DNA from: Thiobacter sp. AK1 | Lineage (GTDB): Bacteria > Pseudomonadota > Gammaproteobacteria > Burkholderiales > Thiobacteraceae | DNA length: 64,000 nucleotides | Assembly: GCF_039822265.1 (NCBI RefSeq) | Contig: NZ_JBAJEX010000004.1 | Coordinates: forward strand, 124,001 to 188,000 | Direction of reading: 5' to 3' | In this document: positions 1-8,678 of the stretch, piece by piece | Layout: every line of letters begins with the position of its first letter | Position numbering within the stretch: the stretch's first letter is position 1 | Notes under the pieces: model-generated | What the model was told of the DNA's origin: nothing | Databases searched by the model: none | Seen by the model: only the letters and a program-made list of their open reading frames with translations | Made by a program: the position numbers and the translations under genes

Positions 1-280
1 GGCAGCTCGTGCACACCGCCTGATACACCTGCTCGCCGGTGCGCTCCACGCGCGGCGCGTTGGGATCGACCGACTTCACCTCCGCAACGGGCTTGATGCG
101 TTCCCGCACCGCTAAATCGGCGAGTTGGGGATCATCCTTGTCGATATGACTCGCCTGGATGGACAGCACCAGCTGCACAATCAGGACGATGGCGATGATG
201 GGCGCAGCGAAACCGCCGATCAGGGCGACGATCACCTGCCGCGCAGTGGTCTTGGGAACGCCAGTGCTTTGTTCACTCAT
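1..280 (-). CDS. c-type cytochrome (cytochrome c5-like), 3' part cut by window edge
   Basis: The start codon is at 280 and reading leftwards gives a short cytoplasmic N-terminus followed by one hydrophobic segment (about residues 16-38). This looks like a membrane anchor, because no signal-peptidase site is obvious. A linker follows, and the window ends inside a haem-binding motif: the last full codons read C-T-S-C and the next codon begins with c, as expected for a CxxCH histidine. The protein is therefore probably a membrane-anchored monohaem or dihaem cytochrome facing the periplasm that passes electrons in a respiratory chain. The part that would define the exact family (methionine ligand, second haem) is outside the window. 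It is transcribed away from the tRNA gene to its right. Confidence 0.8.
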   Translation of the reverse strand, partial: MSEQSTGVPKTTARQVIVALIGGFAAPIIAIVLIVQLVLSIQASHIDKDDPQLADLAVRERIKPVAEVKSVDPNAPRVERTGEQVYQAVCTSC

Positions 281-423
281 AATGATCAAGGCCTTGTGTG
301 GTTGCCAGATAAAGATCGCCGCGGGAAACCCCACGTAAAGGTCCTGATTATACGGGTTTCGGCCGCTTCGGCCAAGGTAATGCGTAGAGCAAAATGCCGA
401 AAGGCGTTATACTTACGCGGCTT

Positions 424-500
424 GCGCCCGTAGCTCAGTTGGATAGAGTACAGCCCTCCGAAGGCTGGGGTCGGACGTTCGAATCGTCTCGGGCGCGCCA
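424..500 (+). tRNA. tRNA-Arg (anticodon CCG)
   Basis: A full cloverleaf is visible. The acceptor stem GCGCCCG (424-430) pairs with CGGGCGC (490-496), followed by discriminator G and an encoded CCA. The anticodon stem CAGCC/GGCTG encloses the loop CTCCGAA, giving anticodon CCG, which reads CGG arginine codons. The T loop contains TTCGAAT. A TATACT hexamer at 408-413 is well placed as a -10 box about 10 bases before the mature 5' end, although its -35 partner is poor. Confidence 0.95.
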
Positions 501-1314
501 GACAGATGCCTGTTCGGTGCCAGGCGGCGACTCATCAGCAGTACGCACCTCCGTGCCCCACCTTTTCGTCCCCGCAAGGGCGGTGGACCGGCAGCCCGGC
601 TACGGATTGCCTTTCTCCCATTTCCTTTGGAATGCCGTCGTCGGTCATTGCGCCCACGCGACGCGAGAACCGGATTGTGCAACCCCTTTTCTGTAAATAT
701 CTGCGGCGGACGTCATGACGCGTGGGTTACGGAGGCCTCCTCGGCGCACTGGGCAAGCTTGTGATGCGCCTTGCGCCAGGCTTCCAAAGCGGCCGCGAAG
801 AGCCGCTCGGCTTCCATCTCGTCAAGGGGCATGGGAGATGGCGCGCAGTTGAGGGGCAACGCTCTTTCGCGCTTGCCTTTCGCGTCATGAGTTGACCGGC
901 GTTCTGTTGCAGAGGGAACTGGGCCCTCCCAGGGCACAGCAAGCAAGACGGCGCGGCGGGCGGCTGCAAGCCCCCCACGGTGATCGGCGACGATACGTTT
1001 GACCCCTTTCAGCCCCGCGGGCCAAGAGGCTTTCCAGAAAGCGCCGCCGGTTCAATTCCGCTCCCTTGGGTGCAACCGAATACGCGGCGCTTGTTTCGAA
1101 AAGATGAAGCCGAAGGTGCAGCGGGGCTTGCGAGCCGTCGGCCGGGCCGGCCCTCGAACCACAGGATCGCCGAACTGCGCAAGGCAGCAATTTTGGATCA
1201 AGTGCATAGCCCCGACGCCAACTTCGGGCAGCGTGGAAGGGGACATCCAGCACGTAGCCGCCACGGGTCCGGCCGCCAGCCCGTCGCACTCGCCACGACT
1301 TGTCACGACACCTA
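501..1314. other. about 0.8 kb with no convincing gene
   Basis: Several overlapping reading frames run through this stretch on both strands, but none has a recognisable domain, a ribosome binding site or a protein-like composition. They are rich in Arg, Pro, Gly and Ser, as expected of out-of-frame high-GC DNA. The only segment with some protein character is a minus-strand frame from about 832 to 713 (39 codons, MPLDEMEAERLF onward, helical and amphipathic), which lacks a Shine-Dalgarno sequence. The region reads like decayed accessory DNA next to a tRNA gene. Confidence 0.5.
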
Positions 1315-1707
1315 TCAGCCCTCCTTCGGTTTTTGCTCGGCCACCATTTCGGGGGTTGCACCCGGACATTGCTTCTGAATCGCCACCTGCTGCAAGGCGT
1401 CGTACTCACCCTTGAGGCGCGCATATTCGGCTTCCTGCGCCTTGGTGCCACCCAGCGCGAATAGCGCGGGCCAGAAAAGAATCAGCCCCACGCCGGCGAT
1501 TGCCTTGTCGTTGGCGGCCGCTTGATCCAGCCGCCCAGCAAGCTGCGTGGCGCGCGTTTGCACACGCTGCATCTCCGCCATGATCTGCCCACAGTCATAT
1601 TGCTGATATTGCAGGGGCGATACTGATTGCGCAGCGATGTCTTTCGAAGCCCTGGCACAACCAGTCAGTTGCGCCGTGGCACAAGCAGACACGGTGAACA
1701 GCGCCAC
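1315..1707 (-). CDS. small lipoprotein-like protein with coiled coil and one hydrophobic segment
   Basis: This 130-residue protein starts at a GTG; an in-frame stop lies three codons upstream, so no longer start exists. The N-terminus is short and mildly hydrophobic and contains L-T-G-C at residues 14-17, which looks like a lipobox. It is followed by a Cys-containing helical region (YDCGQIMAEMQRVQ), a hydrophobic stretch around IAGVGLILFWPALFAL, and a charged helix with another Cys near the C-terminus. The layout resembles small uncharacterised proteobacterial lipoproteins with a glycine-containing hydrophobic hairpin. The signal sequence is unusually short, so the first codons may be damaged. 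The gene ends beside non-coding DNA and its upstream region leads into the CRISPR relic. Confidence 0.55.
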   Translation of the reverse strand: MALFTVSACATAQLTGCARASKDIAAQSVSPLQYQQYDCGQIMAEMQRVQTRATQLAGRLDQAAANDKAIAGVGLILFWPALFALGGTKAQEAEYARLKGEYDALQQVAIQKQCPGATPEMVAEQKPKEG

Positions 1708-1745
1708 AGTTTTTTATTGTGTTTTCCTTTCCCTGTTAAATGGCA

Positions 1746-1851
1746 TGTCAAACCCTTTGTGATCAGAGCATGTCTTCGGATCGCAGACGCATGGACAAAG
1801 ACAATCGTGGGTGGGTCTCAATCCCTTTGTGATCAGGGCATGTGTTCGGAT
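1746..1851. CRISPR. degenerate two-repeat CRISPR remnant
   Basis: Two 36-base repeats at 1746-1781 and 1816-1851 are identical at 32 of 36 positions and are separated by a unique 34-base segment, giving a 70-base period. The core CCCTTTGTGATCAG is shared, and the style (TCTCAATCCCTT...ATCAGGGCATG) resembles repeats of type III arrays. The orphan CARF gene that starts its 3' end only 70 bases away supports a CRISPR origin. No further repeats are seen on either side and no cas1 or cas2 lies in the window, so this is a relic or the worn end of an array. A chance duplication is possible but less likely given the geometry and neighbour. Confidence 0.6.
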
Positions 1852-1921
1852 AGCAATGGTACCCAATCCTATTATCGTTTGATGTGCAGCCATTTTGCTC
1901 GAACGGCAAGCTTGTCTGTCA

Positions 1922-3082
1922 TCACAACGTTTCCCTTTTCTTCCCCGTTCCTGGCTGGTCGCATATCTCGATCTGACCCGGTTCTAACGGCAGGTAGTAG
2001 TAGCTGTGGCCGCGCGGGCCGTCGCGTTGGATGAGATAGCGGGCGGCGGCCTGCCTGCCCAAGGCCGTTTCGAAGGCGGTCTTGATGCGCGACTTGTGTG
2101 GCTCGAAGTATTCGCCGAGCATCTTGGGATCGCTCGAACGCTCGCGGATGGCCTTCTCGCATCGCTCATACTCTCCTGTCATTGAGTTCATGAGACGCGC
2201 GGCAACGGCAAGAAACCCCTCTGCCTCGTCGGCGTCCTGCCAGCAGACGTTCGGCTCGCCGCTGCCCGCGCGCTCGGCAAGCCAGAGCAGGACGGCGAGT
2301 TCCGTGGGGCTCAGGTCGAGGGCAACACCGTCGGCCGTGACGGATTTTGCGTTTATGTCGATAAATAGGTGGGGCTCCATGAGCGCGCGATTGGCCGCCG
2401 CGACCACCTCACTCAAACTGGCGTGCCCCGTGAGCAGCCCGGGGGGCAGTCCTTCGCGCAGGCGCACAAAAGGAATTTCGGCCAGGGTGACCCGCGCCTC
2501 TCGGCAGTCGGCGAGCTTGCCGTCGCGGGTCTGGATAATGCGCTCGTGGCGCGTGGGATAAAAGAACTCCCAGCTCGATTCGAACGGCTCGGATACGAGC
2601 ACATGGGAGAGACGATCCTGCGGACGACCGAACAGGGAGAGTGCATAACCCAGGTAATAGCCCATGGTCTTGCGTCCGCCCGCGATCGAGACGTGTAGCG
2701 CGGTGCCCGGATCGGCCGTGAGAGTGCGCACGATGTCCGTGATGCGGTCCGCAGCATGCTGATTGTCGGCTGGGGTGCGGATGTCGGCAAGCGCAACGCC
2801 AGACGCATCTTCAATGGTGTGGATGTGCGCTTCGCCAAAGGCGATGGGTGGCAGCGCGTAGTCCAGACACAGGCGGCGAAACCAGCCAGGGTCTTCGGAC
2901 AACAGCGCAAGCCGCGCTCGCGCTGCGCCCTCGGCCGTGGTGATGAGCCGGACTTCCGTGGGGACGAAGGGCGCCGGTTGGTGAATCAGCGCGTAGAGGG
3001 TCTCGGTGACGACCTGTGGGGTGAGACCGCTCACGGCGAGCAGAACACGGCGCTCAAAGGTGTGGGGCTCATTGGGTGTCAT
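1922..3082 (-). CDS. CARF-domain CRISPR accessory protein, Cas_NE0113 (ring-nuclease/Csm6-like) family
   Basis: The start is set at 3082 because GGAG lies eight bases upstream; longer in-frame starts lack this. The 386-residue product opens with a beta strand and nucleotide-binding motif of the CARF type (LLAVSGLTPQVVTETL, about 14-29) and carries SIAGGRKTM at 132-140, matching the conserved ligand-binding motif of Csm6/Csx1-type CARF domains. The C-terminal half (from about 245) looks like a winged-helix module (LDLSPTELAVLLWLAE) followed by a conserved Tyr-rich end. An R-x5-H string near residue 362 is not in a convincing HEPN context. Family knowledge suggests binding, and perhaps degradation, of cyclic oligoadenylate made by type III CRISPR complexes. 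No such complex is in the window, so it is an orphan here. Confidence 0.85.
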   Translation of the reverse strand: MTPNEPHTFERRVLLAVSGLTPQVVTETLYALIHQPAPFVPTEVRLITTAEGAARARLALLSEDPGWFRRLCLDYALPPIAFGEAHIHTIEDASGVALADIRTPADNQHAADRITDIVRTLTADPGTALHVSIAGGRKTMGYYLGYALSLFGRPQDRLSHVLVSEPFESSWEFFYPTRHERIIQTRDGKLADCREARVTLAEIPFVRLREGLPPGLLTGHASLSEVVAAANRALMEPHLFIDINAKSVTADGVALDLSPTELAVLLWLAERAGSGEPNVCWQDADEAEGFLAVAARLMNSMTGEYERCEKAIRERSSDPKMLGEYFEPHKSRIKTAFETALGRQAAARYLIQRDGPRGHSYYYLPLEPGQIEICDQPGTGKKRETL

Positions 3083-3244
3083 GACTCGGTCTCCAATGGA
3101 GCCCCATCCTGCCAGGCGTTCTTTGGCCGCGCTCGCGCCACAAGCTTGCGAGCGCGTCACTTTTGGGACCGATTACCGCGCTTCTGTGCCCCGCGCGCCT
3201 TTACCGACGCTGGTTTATTGGATTCGACTCCCTGGTGGGGATCT

Positions 3245-3273
3245 AATCTAAGCGAGCCACCTGCGTTCTTCAA
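3245..3273 (-). promoter_or_regulatory. candidate sigma-70 promoter for the CARF gene
   Basis: Read on the minus strand, TTGAAG (-35) and TAGATT (-10) are separated by 17 bases. Transcription would begin near 3238 and give a leader of about 155 bases before the CARF start codon. No other good pair was seen in the gap between this gene and the divergent pirin gene. Confidence 0.4.
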
Positions 3274-3344
3274 GACCCCTGTAGGCAGCAAAGCGCACGT
3301 GGCGTAGGATGCGCGCTGCGCCCATCGCAAACTTATGTTCGATC

Positions 3345-4199
3345 ATGACGCTTCGCACCGTTGTTCACACCGTTCAGGCCCAGCCGCTCTCCGAAGGCGC
3401 TGGCGTGACCGTTTACCGTAGCATCGGCACCCCCAGGCTGCGGCACCTGGATCCCTTTTTGCTGTTGGACCATTTCGGCAGCGATGACCCGAACGACTAT
3501 ATCGCGGGCTTTCCGGATCACCCCCATCGGGGTTTCATAACCCTCACCTACATGCTGGATGGCCGCATGCTGCATCGCGACAGCCTGGGCAACACCAGCG
3601 AGTTGCGTGCCGGGGGCGCGCAGTGGATGCGGGCGGGCAGCGGTGTCATCCATTCCGAGATGCCCCAGCAGGCGGAGGGGCGGATGCGAGGTTTCCAGCT
3701 TTGGATCAATCTGCCTGCGGCGCAGAAGATGAGCGAGCCCGCCTATCAGGAATTTTCCGCGCAGGCCATTCCTGAGCTTGCCTCGCCTGGGCATCGCGTG
3801 CGGATCCTGCTTGGGGAATATGCAGGCGTGCGCGGGCCCATCGCCGACGATGTCACCCAAGTGCAGTATCTCGATGTGGCGCTCGAACGGAACGCACGGT
3901 TCGAACATGCCTTGCCCGCCGCGCACACGGCCTTCATCTACGTGTTCGAAGGCGAGGCTGTTGCAGGCAACGTGCTCAAGCCCCACACGCTGGGCGTGCT
4001 CTCCCCCGGGGAGGACGTGCAGGTCACGGCCGGTGTGGCCGGCACGCGTTTCATTCTGGTGGCGGGGCGGCCGCTTTATGAGCCCGTGGTGCAATACGGG
4101 CCGTTCGTGATGAACACGCGCGAGGAGATCGAACAGGCATTGCGCGATTACCGGGCTGGCACCCTGGTCCGGCACGCGCCCGACTTCTCGGCCAGGTGA
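3345..4199 (+). CDS. pirin family protein (cupin-fold metalloprotein)
   Basis: A 284-residue protein if it starts at the ATG at 3345; an alternative ATG at 3309 adds 12 residues. The N-terminal cupin domain carries the pirin metal-site motifs DHPHRGF (two His) and GVIHSEMP (His and Glu) in the order and spacing of the family, and a second cupin domain forms the C-terminal half, ending with the typical PFVMNTREEIEQA segment. Bacterial pirins bind Fe(II) or similar metals. Some show quercetin 2,3-dioxygenase activity and others modulate metabolic enzymes, so the substrate cannot be assigned. It is divergent from the CARF gene and stands alone. Confidence 0.9.
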   Translation: MTLRTVVHTVQAQPLSEGAGVTVYRSIGTPRLRHLDPFLLLDHFGSDDPNDYIAGFPDHPHRGFITLTYMLDGRMLHRDSLGNTSELRAGGAQWMRAGSGVIHSEMPQQAEGRMRGFQLWINLPAAQKMSEPAYQEFSAQAIPELASPGHRVRILLGEYAGVRGPIADDVTQVQYLDVALERNARFEHALPAAHTAFIYVFEGEAVAGNVLKPHTLGVLSPGEDVQVTAGVAGTRFILVAGRPLYEPVVQYGPFVMNTREEIEQALRDYRAGTLVRHAPDFSAR

Positions 4200-4326
4200 T
4201 CAACCTAACCTGCGACCGTCTTGTCCAACCCAGGCGCGTCTGAGACCCTCTCATCCCGCCTCCTGCTGGGTCACCCGGGTTGAAGCACGGCCAGCGCGGC
4301 GATCGACGCGGCGGCGGCTGGCTCCC

Positions 4327-5664
4327 TCACAGCACGTAACGGGCAAGATCTTCGCTCGTGGCCAGATCCTTGAGGCGGGCATCCACGTAGGCGGCATCGA
4401 TGACCACGGTGCTGCCAGCCTGGCGGTCGGCGGCGAAGGAAATGTCTTCCAGCAGCCGCTCCATCACCGTGTGCAGGCGGCGCGCACCGATGTTCTCGGT
4501 GCGTTCATTCACCTCGAAGGCGATCTCGGCGATGCGCCGGATGCCATCGGGCGCAAATTCCAGCGTCACACCTTCGGTGGCAAGCAAAGCCTGGTACTGT
4601 TTGATGAGGCAGGCATCGGTACCGGTAAGAATCTGTTCAAAATCTCCGACGGAAAGGGAATCCAGCTCCACGCGGATCGGGAGCCGTCCCTGCAATTCCG
4701 GAATGAGATCAGAGGGTTTGGCGAGATGGAAGGCGCCGGAGCCAATGAACAGAATGTGGTCGGTGCGGATCATGCCGTATTTGGTGGAGACGGTGGTACC
4801 CTCGATGAGCGGCAGTAGATCCCGCTGCACGCCTTGGCGCGAAACATCGGCGCCACTCGTCTCCGCGCGGCTGGCGATCTTGTCCATCTCGTCGATGAAG
4901 ACGATGCCGTTTTGCTCCACACTGGCCACGGCTCGCTGACGAATCTCTTCCTCGTTGATGAGCTTGAGGGCTTCTTCTTCGGTAAGGCTACGGAAGGCCT
5001 CGCGCACGCGCATTTTTTTCAGCTTGCGCCGCCCTCCACCCAGGTTTTGAAACAGTCCCTGGATCTGGCTGGTGAGTTCCTCCATGCCGGGTGGCGCGAA
5101 AATTTCCATGTGCGGGGCAGCCACGGCCATCTCGATCTCGATTTCCTTGTCGTCGAGCTTCCCCTCCCGCAGCATCTTGCGGAATTTCTGGCGTGTGGCG
5201 GATTCTTCCTGGGTGCTGCCTTGTCCACCTAAACCGAAGCCGACATCGCGCGCTGGTGGCAATAGCGCGTCCAGGATGCGCTCCTCGGCGATCTCCTCGG
5301 CGCGAAACTGCACCTTGCGCATTTCCTCTTCGCGCGTCTGCTTCACCGCCATGTCCACAAGGTCGCGGATGATGGTGTCCACGTCACGTCCCACGTACCC
5401 CACTTCGGTGAACTTGGTGGCCTCCACCTTGATGAAGGGCGCATTGGCCAGACGTGCAAGTCGCCGCGCGATTTCCGTCTTGCCCACGCCGGTGGGTCCG
5501 ATCATGAGGATGTTCTTTGGCGTGATTTCCTGACGCAGCGGATCACTCACCTGCATGCGCCGCCAGCGGTTGCGTAGGGCGATGGCGACGGCGCGCTTGG
5601 CCGCCTGCTGGCCGACGATGTGTTTGTTAAGCTCGTGGACGATTTCCTGCGGTGTCATTTGCAT
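4327..5664 (-). CDS. hslU: ATP-dependent protease ATPase subunit HslU
   Basis: 445 residues, the usual length. The AAA+ N-domain has Walker A GPTGVGKT at 56-63, the substrate-gripping pore segment GYVGRD near 92, an inserted I-domain of about 130 residues rich in charged residues, Walker B VFIDEMDK around 255 and the sensor/arginine region near [13 protein letters not shown]. The chain ends in the short hydrophobic C-terminal tail that docks into HslV. HslU unfolds substrates and feeds them to the HslV chamber in the cytoplasm. It lies 22 bases downstream of hslV in the same orientation, so the two are co-transcribed. Confidence 0.98.
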   Translation of the reverse strand: MQMTPQEIVHELNKHIVGQQAAKRAVAIALRNRWRRMQVSDPLRQEITPKNILMIGPTGVGKTEIARRLARLANAPFIKVEATKFTEVGYVGRDVDTIIRDLVDMAVKQTREEEMRKVQFRAEEIAEERILDALLPPARDVGFGLGGQGSTQEESATRQKFRKMLREGKLDDKEIEIEMAVAAPHMEIFAPPGMEELTSQIQGLFQNLGGGRRKLKKMRVREAFRSLTEEEALKLINEEEIRQRAVASVEQNGIVFIDEMDKIASRAETSGADVSRQGVQRDLLPLIEGTTVSTKYGMIRTDHILFIGSGAFHLAKPSDLIPELQGRLPIRVELDSLSVGDFEQILTGTDACLIKQYQALLATEGVTLEFAPDGIRRIAEIAFEVNERTENIGARRLHTVMERLLEDISFAADRQAGSTVVIDAAYVDARLKDLATSEDLARYVL

Positions 5665-5686
5665 GGCGTGAGCGGGAGGTCGCGCC

Positions 5687-6223
5687 TCAGTCGAGGGTTT
5701 CGATCACGTGGTTCTGGTTGGTGTAGATGCAAAGATCGGCCGCGATGGTGAGCGCCTTGCGAACGATTTCCGAGGCCGCGAGATCGGTGTGATCCAGCAG
5801 CGCCCGCGCCGCGGACTGCGCGTAGGGCCCGCCGCTGCCAATGGCCACCAGGCCGTGTTCGGGCTCGAGCACGTCGCCGTTACCGGTGAGGATGAGCGAG
5901 GTTTCCCGGTCGGCCACCGCCAGCATCGCTTCCAGTCTGCGCAGCATGCGATCGGTGCGCCAGTCCTTGGCGAGCTCGACCGCGGAACGCAGCAGATGCC
6001 CCTGGTGCTTCTCCAGCTTGGCTTCGAAGCGCTCGAACAGGGTGAAGGCATCCGCGGTGCCGCCGGCGAAGCCTGCCAGAATGCGGCCATGATAGAGGCG
6101 ACGCACCTTGCGCGCCGAGGCCTTCACGACCACGTTGCCCAGGGTGACCTGCCCATCGCCACCCATGGCCACGCGGTTTCCGCGGCGGACGGAGAGAATC
6201 GTCGTACCATGAAACTGCTGCAT
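5687..6223 (-). CDS. hslV: ATP-dependent protease proteolytic subunit HslV
   Basis: 178 residues. After a six-residue propeptide (MQQFHG) comes TTILSVRRG, the N-terminal-threonine active site of proteasome-beta-like HslV, so Thr7 becomes the catalytic nucleophile once processed. GGDGQVTLG and the internal AIGSGGPYA segment are family hallmarks. HslV forms the double hexameric peptidase chamber partnered by HslU, encoded immediately downstream. A gene for a STAS-domain protein ends 29 bases upstream, so the transcript probably begins before that gene. No sigma-32-type promoter was recognised directly in front of hslV. Confidence 0.98.
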   Translation of the reverse strand: MQQFHGTTILSVRRGNRVAMGGDGQVTLGNVVVKASARKVRRLYHGRILAGFAGGTADAFTLFERFEAKLEKHQGHLLRSAVELAKDWRTDRMLRRLEAMLAVADRETSLILTGNGDVLEPEHGLVAIGSGGPYAQSAARALLDHTDLAASEIVRKALTIAADLCIYTNQNHVIETLD

Positions 6224-6252
6224 CAGGGTTCCCGAGAATACCGGCGGACGCG

Positions 6253-7440
6253 CTAGCGCGCCTTACGCCGCGCAAGTTGCGCAAAATCGCGCACGCCCAT
6301 CACTTCGAACAGGGCATGCACCATTTCGTTCTGGCCAGAAAGCGTCACCTTCTTACCGGCCTGGTTGAGGTTGATGAGTGTGTTGATCACGGAGCCAACG
6401 ATCATGAAATCCACTCGCACCAGGCGACTTAAGTCCACCACCACTTCGCTGCGCCCTTCCGCGAAACGCGCAAGCTCCTTGAGCCGATATTCGCTGGCGG
6501 CATCGAGCACGCCTTCCAGCCGGAACACATCGCTCTCCACCTCACCCCCCGTCTGAGCGGGGGATGCAGGGCTCTCCGTCGCCGGCTCGGCAGGCAAACC
6601 CGCCACCGGTTCCCAGGAAGGGGGCGAGACCTCGAAAGTCACCGCATAGTCCACGGCCGCGTCCTCGAACTCCTGCGCGCGGTTTTGGAACTGGTAAAGC
6701 TCGAACAGCAAACGCCAGTAGGCGGGCTCGCGTCGTCCGGCACCTTCCGTGTAGGCCTTGACTCGCGCCGTGAATTCCTGCGCGCCAGCCAAAACCAGGT
6801 ACTTGCCGGCCTTGCGCAGCATCAGCAACACTTCCGCGAGTAGCTGGGCACGCGACGGATCGATGCCCTGCGCTTGGGCCAGATCGAGACGAACCGGGAC
6901 CTTGCCCTCCGCCAGTTTGAGCAGACGCTGAATGGCCTGCTCGGCGCCGCCGTCCAGCATGCCCTCTAGCCTCACCGTCGGCCCCGCCGCCGGTGCACTG
7001 GCGGCGACCGGCGCGGACGGGACCGCGTTTGGCGGTTCCCACACCGGCGCCGAACGTTCGAAGCGCACCACGAATTCCATGGACAGCTCGTCGAACTTCT
7101 GCTTCATGCCCTGGGACTGATAAAGATCGAACAGCAACAGCCAGGGCTGCAAGTCGCGCGAAGCGGTGTTTTCTCGGAGGAATGTCTCGAGCACGGCAAT
7201 GGCCTCGGCCACACGTGTGTTGGCGTAGAGCACTGCGGCCTCTTCCACTGCCGAGTAGGACTCGGCGGTGGGCGTGGAACCCAGTAGCAGATCGTCCCAG
7301 CCCGCCTCTTGCACCTCGGCGGCTGGCTCGGTCTTGGGCGCCGGCTGGGGCGCTGCCCCTGCTGGCAGCACCGGGCGAGGCGGCGTCACGCTAGGTGGTC
7401 CGTCCTGATTCTTGCCTCTGCGAAAAAAGGAAAACACCAC
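6253..7440 (-). CDS. STAS-domain protein with two helical repeat regions, upstream of hslVU
   Basis: 395 residues. A proline-rich N-terminus (about 1-50) leads into a helical module of TPR-like character ([15 protein letters not shown]...[14 protein letters not shown]). A first STAS-like segment follows ([19 protein letters not shown] to [10 protein letters not shown]), then a second helical module repeating the [20 protein letters not shown] pattern, and a C-terminal STAS domain ([47 protein letters not shown]). The arrangement is an internal duplication of helical repeat plus STAS. Such proteins are probably soluble regulatory or scaffold proteins. The direct link to HslVU is only by position, and no function is claimed. 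Confidence 0.75.
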   Translation of the reverse strand: MVFSFFRRGKNQDGPPSVTPPRPVLPAGAAPQPAPKTEPAAEVQEAGWDDLLLGSTPTAESYSAVEEAAVLYANTRVAEAIAVLETFLRENTASRDLQPWLLLFDLYQSQGMKQKFDELSMEFVVRFERSAPVWEPPNAVPSAPVAASAPAAGPTVRLEGMLDGGAEQAIQRLLKLAEGKVPVRLDLAQAQGIDPSRAQLLAEVLLMLRKAGKYLVLAGAQEFTARVKAYTEGAGRREPAYWRLLFELYQFQNRAQEFEDAAVDYAVTFEVSPPSWEPVAGLPAEPATESPASPAQTGGEVESDVFRLEGVLDAASEYRLKELARFAEGRSEVVVDLSRLVRVDFMIVGSVINTLINLNQAGKKVTLSGQNEMVHALFEVMGVRDFAQLARRKAR

Positions 7441-7640
7441 CGATCAGCCTACTGTCTACATCGAGTCGTCATAGGTGACGGGAAATCGTCGCCGGAACCG
7501 GCCCGCTTCGGGTTGTTTACGCAAGCCAAGCACTGTACCTGCGCAGCCGGCCGCGCACCAAAAGATGACTGGGCCATGATACGGCTAAAGAGTCGGCCTC
7601 AGCAATATCGAATGCAAGGTTCCTGCCAGCCCGGGCGCAG

Positions 7641-7678
7641 GCGAAAAAAAAAGCGGCCAAAGCCGCTTTTTTCGCCTG
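7641..7678 (-). terminator. intrinsic terminator of rpmE
   Basis: On the minus strand a stem AAGCGGC/GCCGCTT with a four-base loop is followed by a run of T, starting eight bases after the rpmE stop codon. An A-tract on the other side makes it look bidirectional. Confidence 0.9.
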
Positions 7679-7685
7679 GCCCAAC

Positions 7686-7889
7686 TTACTTGCGGGCGTA
7701 TTTCTGGCGGAATCTTTCCACCCGCCCCGCGGTGTCCACGATCTTCTGCTTGCCCGTATAGTAAGGATGGCACTGGGAGCAGACCTCGATGTGCAGATCC
7801 TTGCCCAGGGTGGAACCAGTCTTGAACGTGTTGCCGCAGCTGCAGGTCACCGTGATCTCAGCGTAAGCGGGATGAATGTCAGGTTTCAT
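7686..7889 (-). CDS. rpmE: 50S ribosomal protein L31, zinc-binding form
   Basis: The start is placed at the ATG at 7889, giving the family-typical MKPDIHPAY opening and a 67-residue protein. Cysteines at 16, 18, 37 and 40 form the zinc ribbon of the C+ type of L31, so the organism uses the zinc-dependent form here. The protein sits at the ribosomal subunit interface. The gene is monocistronic: it has its own candidate promoter upstream and a strong terminator right after the stop. Confidence 0.97.
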   Translation of the reverse strand: MKPDIHPAYAEITVTCSCGNTFKTGSTLGKDLHIEVCSQCHPYYTGKQKIVDTAGRVERFRQKYARK

Positions 7890-7973
7890 CGCAAATCCTT
7901 GAAGTCTGGGAAGTCTGGGCAAATGCCTAATGTCGGGCGCGCCCCGGGCACACCCTACCGAAAGAAACACAAA

Positions 7974-8002
7974 ATTATGGGGGAAACTTGCCCTACGCGC
8001 AA
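7974..8002 (-). promoter_or_regulatory. candidate promoter for rpmE
   Basis: On the minus strand TTGCGC and CATAAT are separated by 17 bases, about 85 bases before the rpmE start codon. The -10 box is close to consensus and the -35 box matches at four positions. Confidence 0.45.
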
Positions 8003-8036
8003 GGTATCTGTAGAGAGCGTGTAGAGAGCAAATAAA

Positions 8037-8507
8037 CTGTCCGGACTTGTAGCACGATGGTTGTCCGGTTTTATTGGGTACCGAGGAGGTGCCTGGTGAG
8101 ACGGACGGAAGTGTTGCAGGCGATACGGAAGATGCGATTTGAGGAAGCCTATGGAGGCTGGCGGTGGGACGGCTTTCGCAAGAGGCGGCAAGGAAAACGC
8201 AGTTTCAGCACAGGCTAACCTGCGCCAGCAGGTTAAGCCGCGTAGCGGCGGCCGAAACTTCAACTGTGTGGCCTTCGAGGGGATGAAGTTGCAAATCCCC
8301 ACCGACCGTCACCGCATGCATTACGTCAAGGTGAAGGTGCAGGTGCACCGTGACTTGGATGGGACAATCGCCCTCTTCCACGGCCCACGCTGCCTGGCTC
8401 GCTACAATGCCCAAGGGCAGTTGCTCAAACCCGACTTGCAGGCTGCAGCAAAGGTCCGCCGCAGCACCTGACTGTGGGATACCTTCCCACAGGGAACAAG
8501 CGGACAG
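8037..8507. mobile_element. decayed insertion sequence, ISNCY-like, internally deleted
   Basis: The outer ends carry matching inverted tips: CTGTCCG at 8037-8043, continuing GACTTGT, and CGGACAG at 8501-8507, preceded on the complementary strand by a CTTGT-like extension. Between them lie only the first about 25 and last about 60 codons of a transposase, so roughly three quarters of the element is gone. A perfect 8-bp stem (CTGTGGGA/TCCCACAG, 8472-8492) follows the transposase stop. No target-site duplication could be recognised with confidence. Confidence 0.6.
8096..8471 (+). pseudogene. ISNCY family transposase remnant
   Basis: A GTG at 8096 preceded by GAGGAGG starts [21 protein letters not shown], the characteristic N-terminus of ISNCY-group transposases, which is cut short by a frame change and a stop near 8218. 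From about 8266 a different frame gives the C-terminal signature (MKLQIPTDRHRMHYVKVKV, then VHRDLDGTIALFHGPRCLA) and stops at 8471. The helix-turn-helix and DDE catalytic core between them are missing, so no active enzyme can be made. It lies between rpmE and the glycine-zipper gene. Confidence 0.75.
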
Positions 8508-8678
8508 TCTATGTGCCACGAAACCGGGCAGTTCGATTCGTTGACAACAGCGCTTTACAGAAAAATTTCAGTGCGTCTGTCTTGACGTGTCCCAGCAGTC
8601 ACTGCCTACCGTCAACCACGCGCCCGGGCATGCGTTAAGTCCTCCAGATTCTTGCGCCAACCGAAAGGAGGAAGTTGC

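Noticed and set aside
885-1451. 188-codon minus-strand frame starting MAPRRRKPNMRAS
   Set aside because: It overlaps the 5' part of the lipoprotein-like gene in another frame, has an Arg/Pro/Gly-rich composition typical of shadow frames, and has no ribosome site or domain.
1922-3082. HEPN RNase motif in the CARF protein (R-x5-H near residue 362)
   Set aside because: The residues are in a Gly/Pro-rich turn, not in a helical HEPN context, and the family's C-terminal region is of a different type.
8205-8519. 104-codon minus-strand frame over the IS relic
   Set aside because: It is antisense to the transposase remnant and has no recognisable features.
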